NCBI GenBank assembly: GCA_030533445.1
Contig: CM060069.1
Coordinates: forward strand, 26,646,837-26,710,836
Reading direction: 5' to 3'
Length of the DNA: 64,000 bases
Origin: Cyprinodon diabolis
Taxonomy: Eukaryota; Chordata; Actinopteri; Cyprinodontiformes; Cyprinodontidae
This document shows positions 14,338-26,200 of the stretch, in pieces. Every line of letters begins with the position of its first letter. Position 1 is the stretch's first letter. The notes below the pieces were generated by a model. It saw only the letters and a program-made list of their open reading frames with translations, was not told the origin of the DNA and did not search any database. Both the position numbers and the translations under genes were made by a program.

Positions 14338-16824
14338 CTGTACTGTACAGATATGCTGATGAAGGTTCTCAGTCATCCAGGTCATAGTCATTCCGTAAAA
14401 ATTCAAAAAATATCCACTGGACTTGGTTTCCAAGATTTGAAGACGTTTCGTCACCTCTCCAGGAAGCCTACCTACCCGCTCCAGCCAGTGAACAATACCT
14501 CCTTAACTACAGACTCTTAACAATCATAGACAGGTTTCAGGTATTACAGGAGACAATCCCCCCCTTAACGGCAATGCCCCCCCCCCCCCCCTTTAACGAC
14601 CTACCCTCAGAATCATAGACAGGATTCAGATATTACAGGCTAACGATGGAACTAAACGACCCATTCATTGGTTACCATTTGCATGTTTCCAAGCGATACA
14701 AGGCCTTGTCCATATAAGACTCAAACTCACTGCGGATCCAGACATTTGAATTGAGAAAGCTTCCTGGAGAGGTGGCGAAACGTCTTCAGATCTTGGAAAC
14801 CAAGTCCAGTGGATATTTTTTGAATTATTACGGAATGTACTGTACAGAGTTTTTGCAAATATAAATACTTTGTGGTCAACAGAAGAATAGAAGAATAAAT
14901 AATCAATATACAGCTGTGGACATTTTAACTGTAGTGTACAGTATGCAGTATTGTTAAAAAGAATTTTTTTACTCAATATTTTATTAACAAAATAATTTCT
15001 GTGAAATAAATATAAGCAGTTATTCGTTCAAGCTTTTGCTTTTTAAACTTTTCAAAGCATGTAATAACTTTTATTAGTAATAAGTACCTTCTTGATATCC
15101 TTTGGCTTAACAATAATAAATGTTGCCATCCATTTATTCTTGTATTTTTATAAGAATGAATGAAATTAAATCAAAATTTAAAAATTTGGCCCACAGCAAA
15201 ACACTGTGCGCAGTGAAGTACAGCATAACGTTGAATGCTACCTTGTTTTGTTTTTTTAAAGAAAGGGGTTACAAAGAGTAATCCTGAAAACAAACCTATC
15301 AGACTGATCAACAGACATGAGTGTAGCAGAGATGTACCTTGTGCTAAGTGCTGCGCAGTACTTGGAAAACCTTCAATCTTGGTATTATTCCTAAGCACTG
15401 CAGCTTACTTACTCTCCTTATTGTTTTTATTTAACATTTCTCCTTAAAGGTCAAATGCTAAAACCTTTTTAATCAAATGATTCATTTTTTTTTCAATTTT
15501 TCAATTCAAAATCTTAAGTGAGGCAGACAAAATGTATGGTATATAAATTAATGTATTATAAATTAATACTGGTTCAAAATATGTAAGTATTTATTTATGG
15601 TCATGATGCTGATATCTGCAGTAAAGGATTCTACACCAATAGGAAGCATAGGTTCAAGTCATGTGAGCCATAGCTCAGGCATCATCATATCCTACTGGTT
15701 CTATCATAGAGCTGAGAAATGGGTTCTTCAAAAAGAAGCAAACCTAGAGTGAGCATCGGCAAGCTTTTGAAGTTTGATCCTGACTTAAAGAGGCTCTGAA
15801 GGCACACAGGGGTCCCTGCTCTTCTTCTGAGGCGATCATTTAAATGTTAAGTAAACAGTACAAAAAGAGAGCAGACAAATGAACAAGGGTACCGCTTAGT
15901 GGGGGGAAGAGTTAAGCTATCTATCACCTTTAGCCTTTAACAGTCATAAAGATCTACTTAAAAAATATGGTCATTCGAAATAGTTAAAAAGTTCATAGGG
16001 AATCAGAGTTTCAAGACTTGAAATTGTCTGTGCAGAGACTCTGCCTCCCAAAGTGACAAAGTTTGAGCTGTTTTCCAAAGAAGTAAAACCTGCTTCTATC
16101 CCAAGACACCTGAAGCTGCAACTGCATTCCTGAGCGTTCTTAACAAAAAAGGCATACCACACTTTTTTGTGTTTTTATTAGAAAAACAAATTATAAGCAT
16201 ATACAAATCTATTACATCAACTCCAATAAAATTAAGTATATGTTTGTAACAACTCATGGAAAAATTCAAGGCATTAAAATGTTTAAAAGGCACTCTTTGA
16301 CATATCTTAACCGGAACATTTTCCCCCACCATCAACAGATCAGGATGCCTGTCCACAGCCCCACTTTGTGCCGCTCTGACAGCTCCAACGTCAGCTCAGA
16401 AGATGACAGCACAATGGTTCTCCTGTCTCCAAACTCCCGCAGTCCGAGCCCAAACACTGGCAAACGCCATCATCGACACCGCCGTAGTCGCAGCCCCGCC
16501 GTGTCTGCACTCTCATCCAACCCCCTTCCGGCCCTACAGGGCCTCAGCTTGTGTCCTTGCGCAAAAGAGGGCCAGTCACGAAGCCGCTCGCCATGCTCAG
16601 CTGCTAAAAAGGAGCGCCTGGTCTCCCCCGACACTGTGCCGTCTCCCATCATCAGCCCCCTCAGCCCTCGCAGCCCTGTGTCTCCGGGCAGCGGGGTGAG
16701 TGCACCGGAGGCCCTGATTGTAGCCATCTTAGGTGAACACAGTCCAGCTCAGGTTAGCCCCACAGGTTTAAAACAGATTGGGAAGCAAGTTGAAACAGAG
16801 ACGAGGAAGGCTATAAAGAGATAA
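6699..16824 (+). CDS. inpp5j: phosphatidylinositol 4,5-bisphosphate 5-phosphatase A (INPP5J/PIPP)
   Basis: Coding exons: 6699-7288, 9640-9747, 9909-10017, 10103-10219, 10609-10784, 12548-12659, 12816-12925, 13365-13575, 13658-13795, 13872-13937, 14028-14132, 16339-16824. All junctions keep frame, giving 775 residues. Residues 1-196 are Pro/Ser-rich and probably disordered. Residues 197-511 are the inositol polyphosphate 5-phosphatase domain, with the signatures WFGDLNFR (371-378) and PAWTDRIL (447-454) intact. Residues 512-614 form the SKICH domain. The Ser/Arg/Pro-rich tail includes RSPSPN (648-653), like the RSXSXX motifs of the mammalian protein. The family removes the 5-phosphate from PI(4,5)P2 and PI(3,4,5)P3 at the membrane and damps PI3K signalling. 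The long N-terminus and RSXSXX tail favour INPP5J over INPP5K. The ATG at 6699 is the first in its exon. The last exon holds a strong internal donor at 16696, so the C-terminus may vary. Confidence 0.93.
7289..9639 (+). other. inpp5j intron 2, nothing recognised
   Basis: AT-rich intron with poly-T runs. No exon, RNA gene or clear mobile element was found. A slightly more GC-balanced patch at 8220-8500 has no recognisable identity. Confidence 0.5.
10785..12547 (+). other. inpp5j intron 5, nothing recognised
   Basis: AT-rich intron with a gtgggt donor at 10785 and a tttacag acceptor ending at 12547. No repeat family or exon-like segment was identified. Confidence 0.5.
14283..14335. repeat. poly-A followed by (TA)n microsatellite
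   Basis: A run of about 16 A leads into about 15 TA dinucleotides ending near 14335, inside inpp5j intron 11. Confidence 0.95.
14345..14850. mobile_element. inverted-repeat element, possibly Penelope-like ends
   Basis: The segment at about 14388-14467 (attccgtaa ... ctccaggaagc) returns as its reverse complement at about 14750-14838, with only a few mismatches over about 75-80 bases. The text near 14355-14395 (gatgaaggttctcagtcatc) is one I associate with Penelope-like retroelements in fish, but I cannot confirm the class. Between the arms lies a 16-18 base C run near 14577. It sits in inpp5j intron 11. Confidence 0.6.
14851..16338 (+). other. inpp5j intron 11, remainder
   Basis: AT-rich intronic DNA. 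I see no further element or exon before the acceptor at 16338. Confidence 0.5.
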
Positions 16825-17510
16825 AACAGGAAAAAAAAAGATCTGCACAATCATGGTCTGACCTGAGGGAAGCTGCACATTTATAGACTCTAATGTAGTT
16901 TGCAAACATTCCTTGTTGCAGTTTCCTGTTAGTGAACCTACAATCATCTCATACAACTCTGTGCTGTATGTATATCTTTGAGTCGGAAATGTGAGCAGGC
17001 TCTTGTGTTCTCATAAAAAGTGATGTTATAAACAAGCTGAATGTAAACCAAAGTCTGGACAAACCTGTGAGGGGACCACCTATCACTGGAAGCAACATGG
17101 CTCCATGCAACCAGTCTGGTATCGAAATTAGGACTCTGAACCGCTATTGATGGTATCATAGTTCACAGCTAAGACAGGACGTGTCTGTGTGAATATAAGT
17201 TATCTAAACATAACTTATTCCTTTAGATGCACAAAACATAATGAGTTTAGCTCTGTTCAACTCGGTCTGTGTTAACAAGTTTAGTTTCAGTGTCCAAATC
17301 TGCACACAGAGCTTTGTGTCACCTCCGTCTTGAATCTACATGTGAGCTGTAATCCTAAACCAATGCTCTTATTCCTCTTAGCAGCTTTGTAAACTAGGCC
17401 CTAACACTCCAGAGCTGGATGCTAACACCAACTTACTGTTTTCCATCAAGGGCACAGTGTTGTTTGATTGTGCAAATAAAATGTGAATGGATAAAAAATC
17501 AAATATATTG
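16825..17510 (+). other. inpp5j: inpp5j 3' untranslated region with polyadenylation signal
   Basis: Sequence after the stop codon runs to an AATAAA at 17475-17480, with likely cleavage 10-30 bases further on. A polypyrimidine-rich acceptor ending at 17381 could instead make this an alternative terminal exon fed by the donor at 16696. Confidence 0.5.
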
Positions 17511-18632
17511 GATTCTGCCTCTTCATGGTACAATAATCATGTGCTTGTTACATAAGGGATGTGTGTAGAATTTAAAACACTCCAAAAAGAATCTAACCGT
17601 CTCTCTAGCAGCAACATCTTGTGACATGACTTGGACTTTAGCTTCTTGATGAAAAAGTGCTTAGACAGACCAAAGATCAGACCTGTTTGAGGAAAAAGAA
17701 AAATAAAGCAACCAAACGGAACCAGCATTCAGTTGAAACCCTTGGGCTTTGTTCAAATGACAAATGTATTCATCCTTTTTGTTTAGCAGTCAAATATAAC
17801 TTAAAATGTTCACTTTAATTCTGCACAGATATGTAGCAAACATGTTATACAATGGGTGTATTAGGTTTCAATGAGGAAAACAGGGGCTTTGAATGGATTT
17901 TCTGCAGCATGAACCAATAATGTGCTAAAAGTGTTTCACTTAGAGAGCTAAACAGCAAAACAAGTGCTAAGCTCCTGAACGTTCACAGTTCTGTACAAAA
18001 TATACATGTACTGTATTCTTTTTTTTCATCTTCCTAACAATGCCTTTAGTTAATTAGTTTTTGGATTACAATCAGATCTAAAAATAGACAATGGGAAAAG
18101 CAAACTTAGACTAATCAGCTCCAAGTAGTTTCACCTGAAACCAGCTGTTTTGTGATTTAATTAACTGAATCTACATATTTCCATTAGTTAGCCCAAGCCT
18201 GTCAAGCCATTAGCTGTGTAAATTCTTTAAAAAAAGAAAAGAGAAGTATTTTTAAAATATACTTAAAACTTTAAAATTTTTATTCCTGGATCAATAGTGA
18301 TGAGTTCACTTCCCCTAGAAATCCATAAAACAAACAAATCTCCTGTCTACTTTCATACGAAAAACGTCCCTCAGTGTAACAGGGTTTGGGTCATCCAGGC
18401 CTGCAGGGGGCCCCAAAGAATTTTTGAATCTGTTACCAAATATCCTTTTTACTCTTATTTGAGTAATCCCTTGGATGAATAGTTTCCACTTTCATGCAGT
18501 CAAAAAGATGTTAAAATAGTGCTACTTTTACTTGAGTAACTAGATTTTTTGTTGTACTCTACTCACCTCTATCTATTATGAATATATAAACTTTAGAATG
18601 AAAATTCAGCCAAAATGCTTAAATGTAACGTT
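17511..18632. other. intergenic, nothing recognised
   Basis: AT-rich spacer between the end of inpp5j and the foldback element upstream of mat2a. No gene or known repeat is seen. Confidence 0.5.
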
Positions 18633-19872
18633 AGTACGGAAGAGGATTAGGGCCACTGGAAAAAAAAAAAAAAAGTTAACTGATTTTTACATTTTATTTC
18701 AGTGTATGAGAAAAAAGTCAGAATTCTTACTTTAATCTCAGAATTCTGACTATTTTCTCAGAATTCTGACTTTTGTCTTAGGATTCTGAGTTAAATCTCA
18801 GAATTCTGACATTTTGCTCTGGATTCTGAGTTTAATCTCAGAATTCTGACTTTTTTCTCAGGATTCTGAGTAATATTATTTCAGTTTAATATGGGGAAAA
18901 AGTCAGAATTCTGACTTTAATCTCGGAATTCTGACTCTTTTCTCAGGATTCTGACTTTAATCTCAGAATTCTGACTTTTCTCTCAGAATTCTGACTTTAA
19001 TTTCAGAATTCTGACAGCTAACAAACATGTTAGCATTAGACGGAAAAACATTAGGGCCACTGAAAAAAAAGTTAAATGATTTTTAAATATTATTTCAGTT
19101 TAATATGGGAAAAAAAGTTAGAATTCTGACTTAAATCTCAGAAGAGCCATGAAGAAGAGATATGGGAGCACTCAACTTCACTGACAAAGATGTGAGTTAT
19201 TTGGGAGGGCCAGTAACACATTGGTGGAAAATGAGGGAATTAGGCGACTTTTACGTGCCTGAGGGGTATCCGATGATGCTAGAGCAGAAGGTGATTAAAA
19301 CAAGAGAGCTAGTTTAGTCTCTAAAACAGACATGGCTATGGCTTGATGCTTACATGTTTGTTAGATGTCAGATAAAGTCAGAATTCTGAGATTCTCATAT
19401 CATACTGAAATAAAATTTAAAAATCACTTAACTTTTTTAATTTTTTCAGTGGCCCTAATCCTCTTCCATAGAATCAAGCTGTAGCCATGTCTGTTTTAAA
19501 GACTAAACTAGCTCTCTTGTTTTAATAACCTTCTGCTCCTCCATCAATGAAATAGCATCACAAGGGACCCCTCAACCACGTAAAAAGTCACCTAATTCCG
19601 TCACCAATGTGTTACTGGCCCTCCCAAACAACTCGCATCTTTGTCATTGAAGCTGAATGCTCCCACGTCTCTTCCTCATGGTGCCCATCTACATTAAGAT
19701 CCAACATTCTGTGATTAAAGTCAGAATTCTGAGAAAAAAAGTCAGAATTCTGAGATTAAAGTCAGAATTCTGAGAAAAAAATCTGAATTCTGAGATTAAA
19801 GTCAGAATTCTGAGATTAAAGTCAGAATTCTGACTTTTTTCTCATATACTGAAATAAAAATTAAAAATCAGT
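18633..19872. mobile_element. foldback-type element with GAATTC palindrome arrays
   Basis: The outer ends are inverted: the segment at about 18675-18725 (ATTTCAGTGTATGAGAAAAA and flanks) matches the reverse complement of about 19824-19870. Inside each end are arrays of a short unit built on TCAGAATTCTGA, which is itself palindromic. The centre is a second inverted repeat: about 19150-19350 matches about 19480-19690 reversed, and AGGATTAGGGCCACTG near 18645 reappears reversed near 19445. The whole is about 1.2 kb and could form nested hairpins. I infer a non-autonomous foldback DNA element. It ends about 350 bases before the predicted mat2a start of transcription. Confidence 0.75.
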
Positions 19873-19989
19873 TTGTGCCTCATATTCCTTTCTTTTTTTT
19901 CCTTTTTTTTTTTTTTTTTTTACAAAGACCGCTATTTTTTACACAGAAAACCATCCGCAACCTTCTGGCAACAGAATCTGCTACTCTAG

Positions 19990-20265
19990 ATGCTCAGGAT
20001 AAGGATACAGGCTTTTCTCTCCTCGTGAACATCTTTGTTTTGCTGGATCCGGACACGCCCCCAGCACCACATGGTCCAGCCGAGCTTTGCATCAGATCCC
20101 TGTAGGCAGATGACTGTAGGAGTCCCTTAAATACAGCTCTCTGCCCTCTTAGCTCGCACTCAGCAGCCGTAGCTGTCTATTGGTGTTTCCATTATAAGCC
20201 CGGGTGAAGGCTGCTTTGAGCTTTACGATCTATTAGCGCGCGCTGTTAGCCAACCGTGTTTGAAA
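19990..20265 (+). promoter_or_regulatory. mat2a: mat2a promoter and 5' UTR (predicted)
   Basis: GC rises here compared with the upstream element. A reverse CCAAT box (ATTGG, 20179-20183) precedes a TATA-like TATAAG at 20193-20198, which would place the transcription start near 20220 and give a 5' UTR of about 45 bases. Positions are inferred from motif spacing only. Confidence 0.5.
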
Positions 20266-23200
20266 ATGAACGGCCATCTGAACGGGTTATACAGCGATTC
20301 TCTCCACGATGAGGACTGTTTCCTCTTCACCTCCGAGTCAGTCGGAGAAGGTCATCCCGGTAAGTTTTATTATGTCGCCCCTTTTCCTGCAAAGCGCCCC
20401 CATCTTAGTGACCCATCTAATTAGCTTAGCATCCTGTTAGCTTCTCAAATAAGGTCACGCTGCTGATTCCTGTCAGCGTGTCAGTATTATTTAAATGCTA
20501 GCTTTAAAATGTATTAAAAAGTGTGGAATTGCAAAAGAAAAAAAATGCAAGAAATAATTAAAATATGAAATAGAGATAAAAATTTGTGTTAAGCATTAAA
20601 CTAGAAAGATGAATTACATATGTAGCGATAGTTCGCTTCATCCACCAAAAAACGAAATTATATCGAGTGACTGTTACAATACTTCTTCAAAGATCGAGTT
20701 TCACACTCTTAACATTTTATAACAACTCTTTGTGTATTTTAAGAAGTATTTTCAGACTGATAAGGGGCTCCAGTCCATGCTATTAGCCATAATGTGGCTA
20801 GCTACTGAAGCTAACACATGTTTCAGAAGTTGTGCCTGTCAATCACAGGCTGTGTTCATGCTGTCTGTTTTTTGGCACATAAATAAAAGTTTTTTTCTTG
20901 GCTTCATAGATGTTACATCTACTCTATGATCAGCTTTAGTTCAGCATCATGAGTAAAAGTACCACTGAATCCATACATTTAAAATTAATAATATTTAGCC
21001 CTAATGTTTATCAATCTTTTTGCTTTTGTTGATTATTTTACGCCCTTATTGCACGGTCATTCATTTAACCATAAATATTGCAGGCTGCCTGATTGCTTAA
21101 TTGTCTTTAGCTTCCAAGTTATTAAAACAAATTCTGGTTATAGGCAACTGATAGTACAGTAATTGGTTTGGGGTGGACAGTAGTTGTATAAATATAAGTA
21201 GTAGTATATAAGCTTTGAAATTATAACAGTTTATAGCCTAATTAAGATTTTGAAAATCATTATGTGCAAAAAGTACATGATTGTGTATTTAAAAAAATAT
21301 CATAGTACATCTGTATGTGCAATATTTAACCTAAACTTATGCTGTTGTTTAATAAAAAGCACCATGGTCTTCATATAATAATAATAATTTAACTTTATTG
21401 ATCTCACATTGGAGAAATGTACCTCTGCATTTAACCCATCCCCTTGGGGAGCAGTGGGCTGCCATTTTGTGGTGCCTGGGGAGCATTGTGGGGTTAAGGG
21501 TCTTGCTCAGGAGCCCAGAGTGGAGGCAGTGGGATTTGAACCAAGTACTTGCCACCTGCTCAGAGCACAAGCGCTTTGCTATAACCCATTAGGCATATGA
21601 AGCATCTCATCACCAAACCACATTCCTTGTATTTGTAAAAAAAAAAAAAACTGGCATAAAGCATTTTTTTATTCTGATCAGAGCATCTATTTTTGAATAA
21701 TGAATTATTCAGTTCAGGTTTGACTCAGAGTATTTCCATTTCACACTATAGCTTGCTTTAGCTTATCATAGAGGTAGGTTTGATTTGATTGAGAGCAGAA
21801 ACCTGGCTCACTCTAGATGCAAATTTGTATTTCTTGTGTTTGCCTTTAATGTAAAAGAGCACTTGGAATAGAGATAAAGGTTTGACAGGTACTGCTTCGT
21901 TTTGCCCCAATCATTTTCCAGAAAGATTTTATAGAAAAAGAGACAGCATTACAAGATTAATAAAAATATTTGTAGTGCATTTTTGAATTAAATGTGTGTG
22001 CTTCCTGAACCTGCTAGCTTCAAGATTTTACAGCACACCAGCTCTACTGCTAAGGGTAATAGGCTTAGTTCTACTTCTAAGTACTCGACAGGCTACTCGC
22101 CCATCTGTAGGTGTAAAGAAGTCAAATCATTGCAGGCTTTTTAATGAATACTGGGTAAGATTTGCTGTAACATATCCAGGTTAATTCAGATGCTGTCATG
22201 ATTTGTGCAAGATCAGTGCAGTAGTTGCATCACGCAGATCGGAATAGATATTGGAATGGGATGTATAGGCTCTAGTATAATTGCATTTTATTAGTTCATC
22301 CCAGTTTTCATCCCAAACTATGTCAATTTCTAAACTTTCTTCTACCTAGTGGTTAGGTGATAGAGCTTAGAATCCTGAGGTTCGAAGTTCAAGCCCCACT
22401 CCCACAGACTGCCACTCTGGGTCTCTAAGCAAGACCCTTAACCCCCGATTGCTCTCTGAACGCCCCACGATGGCAGCCCACTCCTCCCCAGGGGGGATGG
22501 TTTAAATGCAGAGGTAAATTTTTCCAATGTCAGATCAATAAAGTTCAGTTATTATTATTAATGACAACAGCATAAGTTTGTTTAAAGGTCAACTATCAAA
22601 AAACCCAGCTCTTGTGTGTACTTTAGCTTTACTTGTTTGTTCTGAAATTTAGCATCAAAGCTTATTTCCACTAACTGTGGTTCTGATCTTTGTTTGGCCC
22701 ATTTCACTCTGATCAAACATGACGGATAACATTAAAAAAAGCCCCGGAGGACCTTTATGCTGGCAGATGATATTTATCGGAGTCACATAACCAAATTTCC
22801 TTGCTTAACATAAGGGGTAGATTATAGAAAATTGCTTTAAATCTTTAAAAACAGAAGGTACACAGCATAGCTGCCTTAGGCTACTATTAGCTGGTTTCTG
22901 TTTTGTCGTTTTGCATCCCCTAAAGTAACACACTGATAAGGAACTGCTGCATCATGCAAGAGCAGACGTGATTATCACCATGGACAGCAGACTTTTATTG
23001 CTAAGGTTTTGTTTGTAAGTCAAACATGGTTTTTGTACACGTGCTAGTAATGCCTAGATATCTGTGAAATGTGAAGCCTCAAATAGATACTTAATTAAAA
23101 ATTGGTTTGATTTAGCACTTGGTTTATACGGTTGATTTTGGGTGGGGGCTCTCCTCACCAGCCCTAAGCAAACAAAAAGAAAAAACAGTGCAATTAAAGA

Positions 23201-26200
23201 ACAAATGTCATTTTACGGTGAAAAGTTTTTTTTTGTTTTGTTTTTTCAAGAAATTACGCCTCTGCTTTTCTTAAAATGCTGTTATCAACAGATAAGATTT
23301 GTGACCGGATAAGTGACGCTGTGTTGGATGCTCACCTGAGACAGGACCCTGATGCCAAGGTAGCATGTGGTAAGTTTAAAAATATATATATTCTATGGTA
23401 AACATGCTTTTAGACCAGCTGAGAACAACATTTGTGTGGCTTTTGAGGAAACGTTGTCTTATGTTTTTTTTATTATTTTTTTTTTATTATTACTATAAGA
23501 ATAAATTCTTTTCAGATCAAAACTTGAGTTAACCCATCCTACCTGCTCTGTTATAGGTTGAAGGTCCCTTTTGTTTGTTTTCCGGCTCAATGAAATGATT
23601 GTTTGCTTTGTAGCTGAATGCGCCCGGAATGCAGATGATTAAAGCTGTAAAAGCTTTCAGGTTTCAGTGTGGTTGTCCTTAATGGACCAGATGCATGCAG
23701 CGCATATTGTTCACTGTTTGTGGTTTTCAGCTTCTCTTCATCTCCAGCTAAATTGGATTGAAAATATTAGATCATTATTGTCGTCATACTTTGCTATTGT
23801 TTTTTGTTGAAACAAACAAAGTCTAAAATTAGGATGATATCTTCAGTATCGTACCAGAGTATGGTTGTTGTTTTAACTTTGTTACAAAGAGAATTTAATA
23901 TATATCCCTTAAACTGCATGTATTTGTTTGTCCCCAGAGACCGTAGCTAAGACGGGGATGATCCTGCTTGCGGGGGAGATCACCTCACGGGCCAATGTTG
24001 ATTATCAGAAGATTGTCAGGGAGACGATTAAGGACATCGGCTATGACGACTCCTCCAAAGGTACTCTTAAAAAGTGAAAGTTTGGGTTAGATTATGTTAC
24101 ATGCTGTTTAAAGCTCTTTTTATTTGTTTATTTTTTCCATTCGGCAAAAATAAATAAGTATTGAGGGAAGCAAAGTTTTATCATGGCTTAACAGGCCAAT
24201 TTAAACATGGAGTGTCTGGTTCTAGTAAACAAAAATAGATTAGTTTATTGATTTTTACTCACCAGACAAATAAGCAGACCACTCTGTTTAGTGTTTTTAC
24301 GAAACTACAAAGTAAGCTTTTATAATGAATCTTAATCTGCCTCATCGAACTAGATGTTCTTATCCTCACATTTAAAGAAACGTGTCTGCAAAACTAACCT
24401 TTTAAAGTGGGCCATTAAGACAATTTAAAAAGTATTTAAATATGTATCCATGTCTACGTTAAATTATGTCAAAATCTGGTATCAGATCTTTTTAAAAAGA
24501 AAGAGTCATGGATTTGAAGGTAGAGGTGGAATAAATGATTGATGTTAATTCAGATACTGTGAAACCATGCCAAATTAGACCCAGTGTTGCTAGTTTTTTT
24601 TTTTTTTTTTTTTTAGAGGATTTGCAATCTGTGAGAAAGTCCTTTGTAGTATTTTAGTTTTATTCCCTGTATGTCTTACAAAAACACAGAGACACATCCA
24701 GAAATTGGAAGTTTGGAAAAGTACAGGGCTTCCGAATTGTTAAAGTGAAGAAATCTCTTACCTTAAACCAGCTCTTGACAGCATTAAAAAATGTTTACCA
24801 CAAATGCATTAATAGCTGACTCAACTCAGCTCCCTAAAAACAATTGATCATTTTATCCTCATCCCACCATCTGGAATAGAAAGAGTTTATACTGACCTGG
24901 ATTATAAAAGATTGCTTTAGCCAACGGTTTTCTACAGGCAGGTTCTTTGTTGGCTGCTCTGGCCACACAAAATGTGTCTTACGTAAGAGAGATTGTCAGC
25001 CTTTTTCATTCCTTTCTTCTTTTTTTTTACAGGTTTTGACTACAAGACTTGTAATGTTTTAGTGGCTTTGGAGCAACAGTCGCATGACATAGCTCAGGGT
25101 GTTTATCTCGACCGTAAGGAAGAGGACGTTGGAGCCGGCGATCAGGTTTGTGTTCGGTTTGCCATCGGACAATTGGCTGATCTTATCAGTTTAATTTGAA
25201 CTCAATCGACTGTGGCTGTTGTTCGTGTCTCTGACAGGGTCTCATGTTTGGTTATGCTACTGATGAGACAGAAGAGTGTATGCCCCTCACCATCGTCTTG
25301 GCTCACAAGCTTAATGCCAAGATGGCGGAGCTGCGTCGAGATGGAACGCTGCCGTGGGTCCGACCTGACTCCAAGACACAGGTTAGACATCGAGGCTCTA
25401 CCTGCAGCCTTGACTGTTAGAAATAAATTCCTTGTTTTATTATTCAAAAAAAAAATGTTATCGAGCTAGGAATTAAATGTGTTTATGTATATATATTTTT
25501 TCTGTATAACTAGTTATCGATTATCTTAAAGGTATAGTGGAGGATGTTCTTCATCAAAATAAGTGGTCCTCCTTATTGTCAATCATTCTGGTGATATGTT
25601 TACGTATGGCCTCCTACGTGCATAGTGGAAAATTGCAAATCTTCTTTTGGAAAGTAAGTTTGTTCGAGTGCTGCAAACAGGGTTGTGCATGTGCATTTTT
25701 TTATTTATTTTTTATTGGAGAGGGTAGTCTTTTAAAATTGTGATAATCCTCCACTATACCTTTAAATTGGAATGTGAAATGACTGAACCTGCTGACAAGT
25801 TATTCGCCTTTCTGCGCGGTTTTTAACTGGACCTACGGTTCTTTGATGTAGTGCCCTTTAGATTTTATATAAAAAACAAGCAAGGAAAAACAATGAAAAT
25901 GGCCCTTTATCACACCACCCAACTGAAAACCACCTTCTGTTTTGTTGCTTAAAGATTCATGACACACGGACAGTAAATAATAATTCAATGTTTAGATTTC
26001 TATAATGTATGAAATCCGAGGATGTTGGAAACTCCAAGAAGAAAAATACTTTGGCTCTACACAGTTTCTTTATTAACTATTCTAGAAGGAGAAACAATTC
26101 AGCTAAACTGCTTGCTGTAAGCCTATTCATAATCTCACTGTAAAGTTATTCACAATATTTATCCATGAGGTTAAAACTGGGATGTTTTATTTCTCGCTGT

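Noticed and set aside
14350..14470. CTGATGA near a GACGAAAC (reverse) motif, suggesting a hammerhead ribozyme as in Penelope-like elements
   Set aside because: The two core motifs are on opposite strands and no three-stem junction can be drawn, so the match is not credible.
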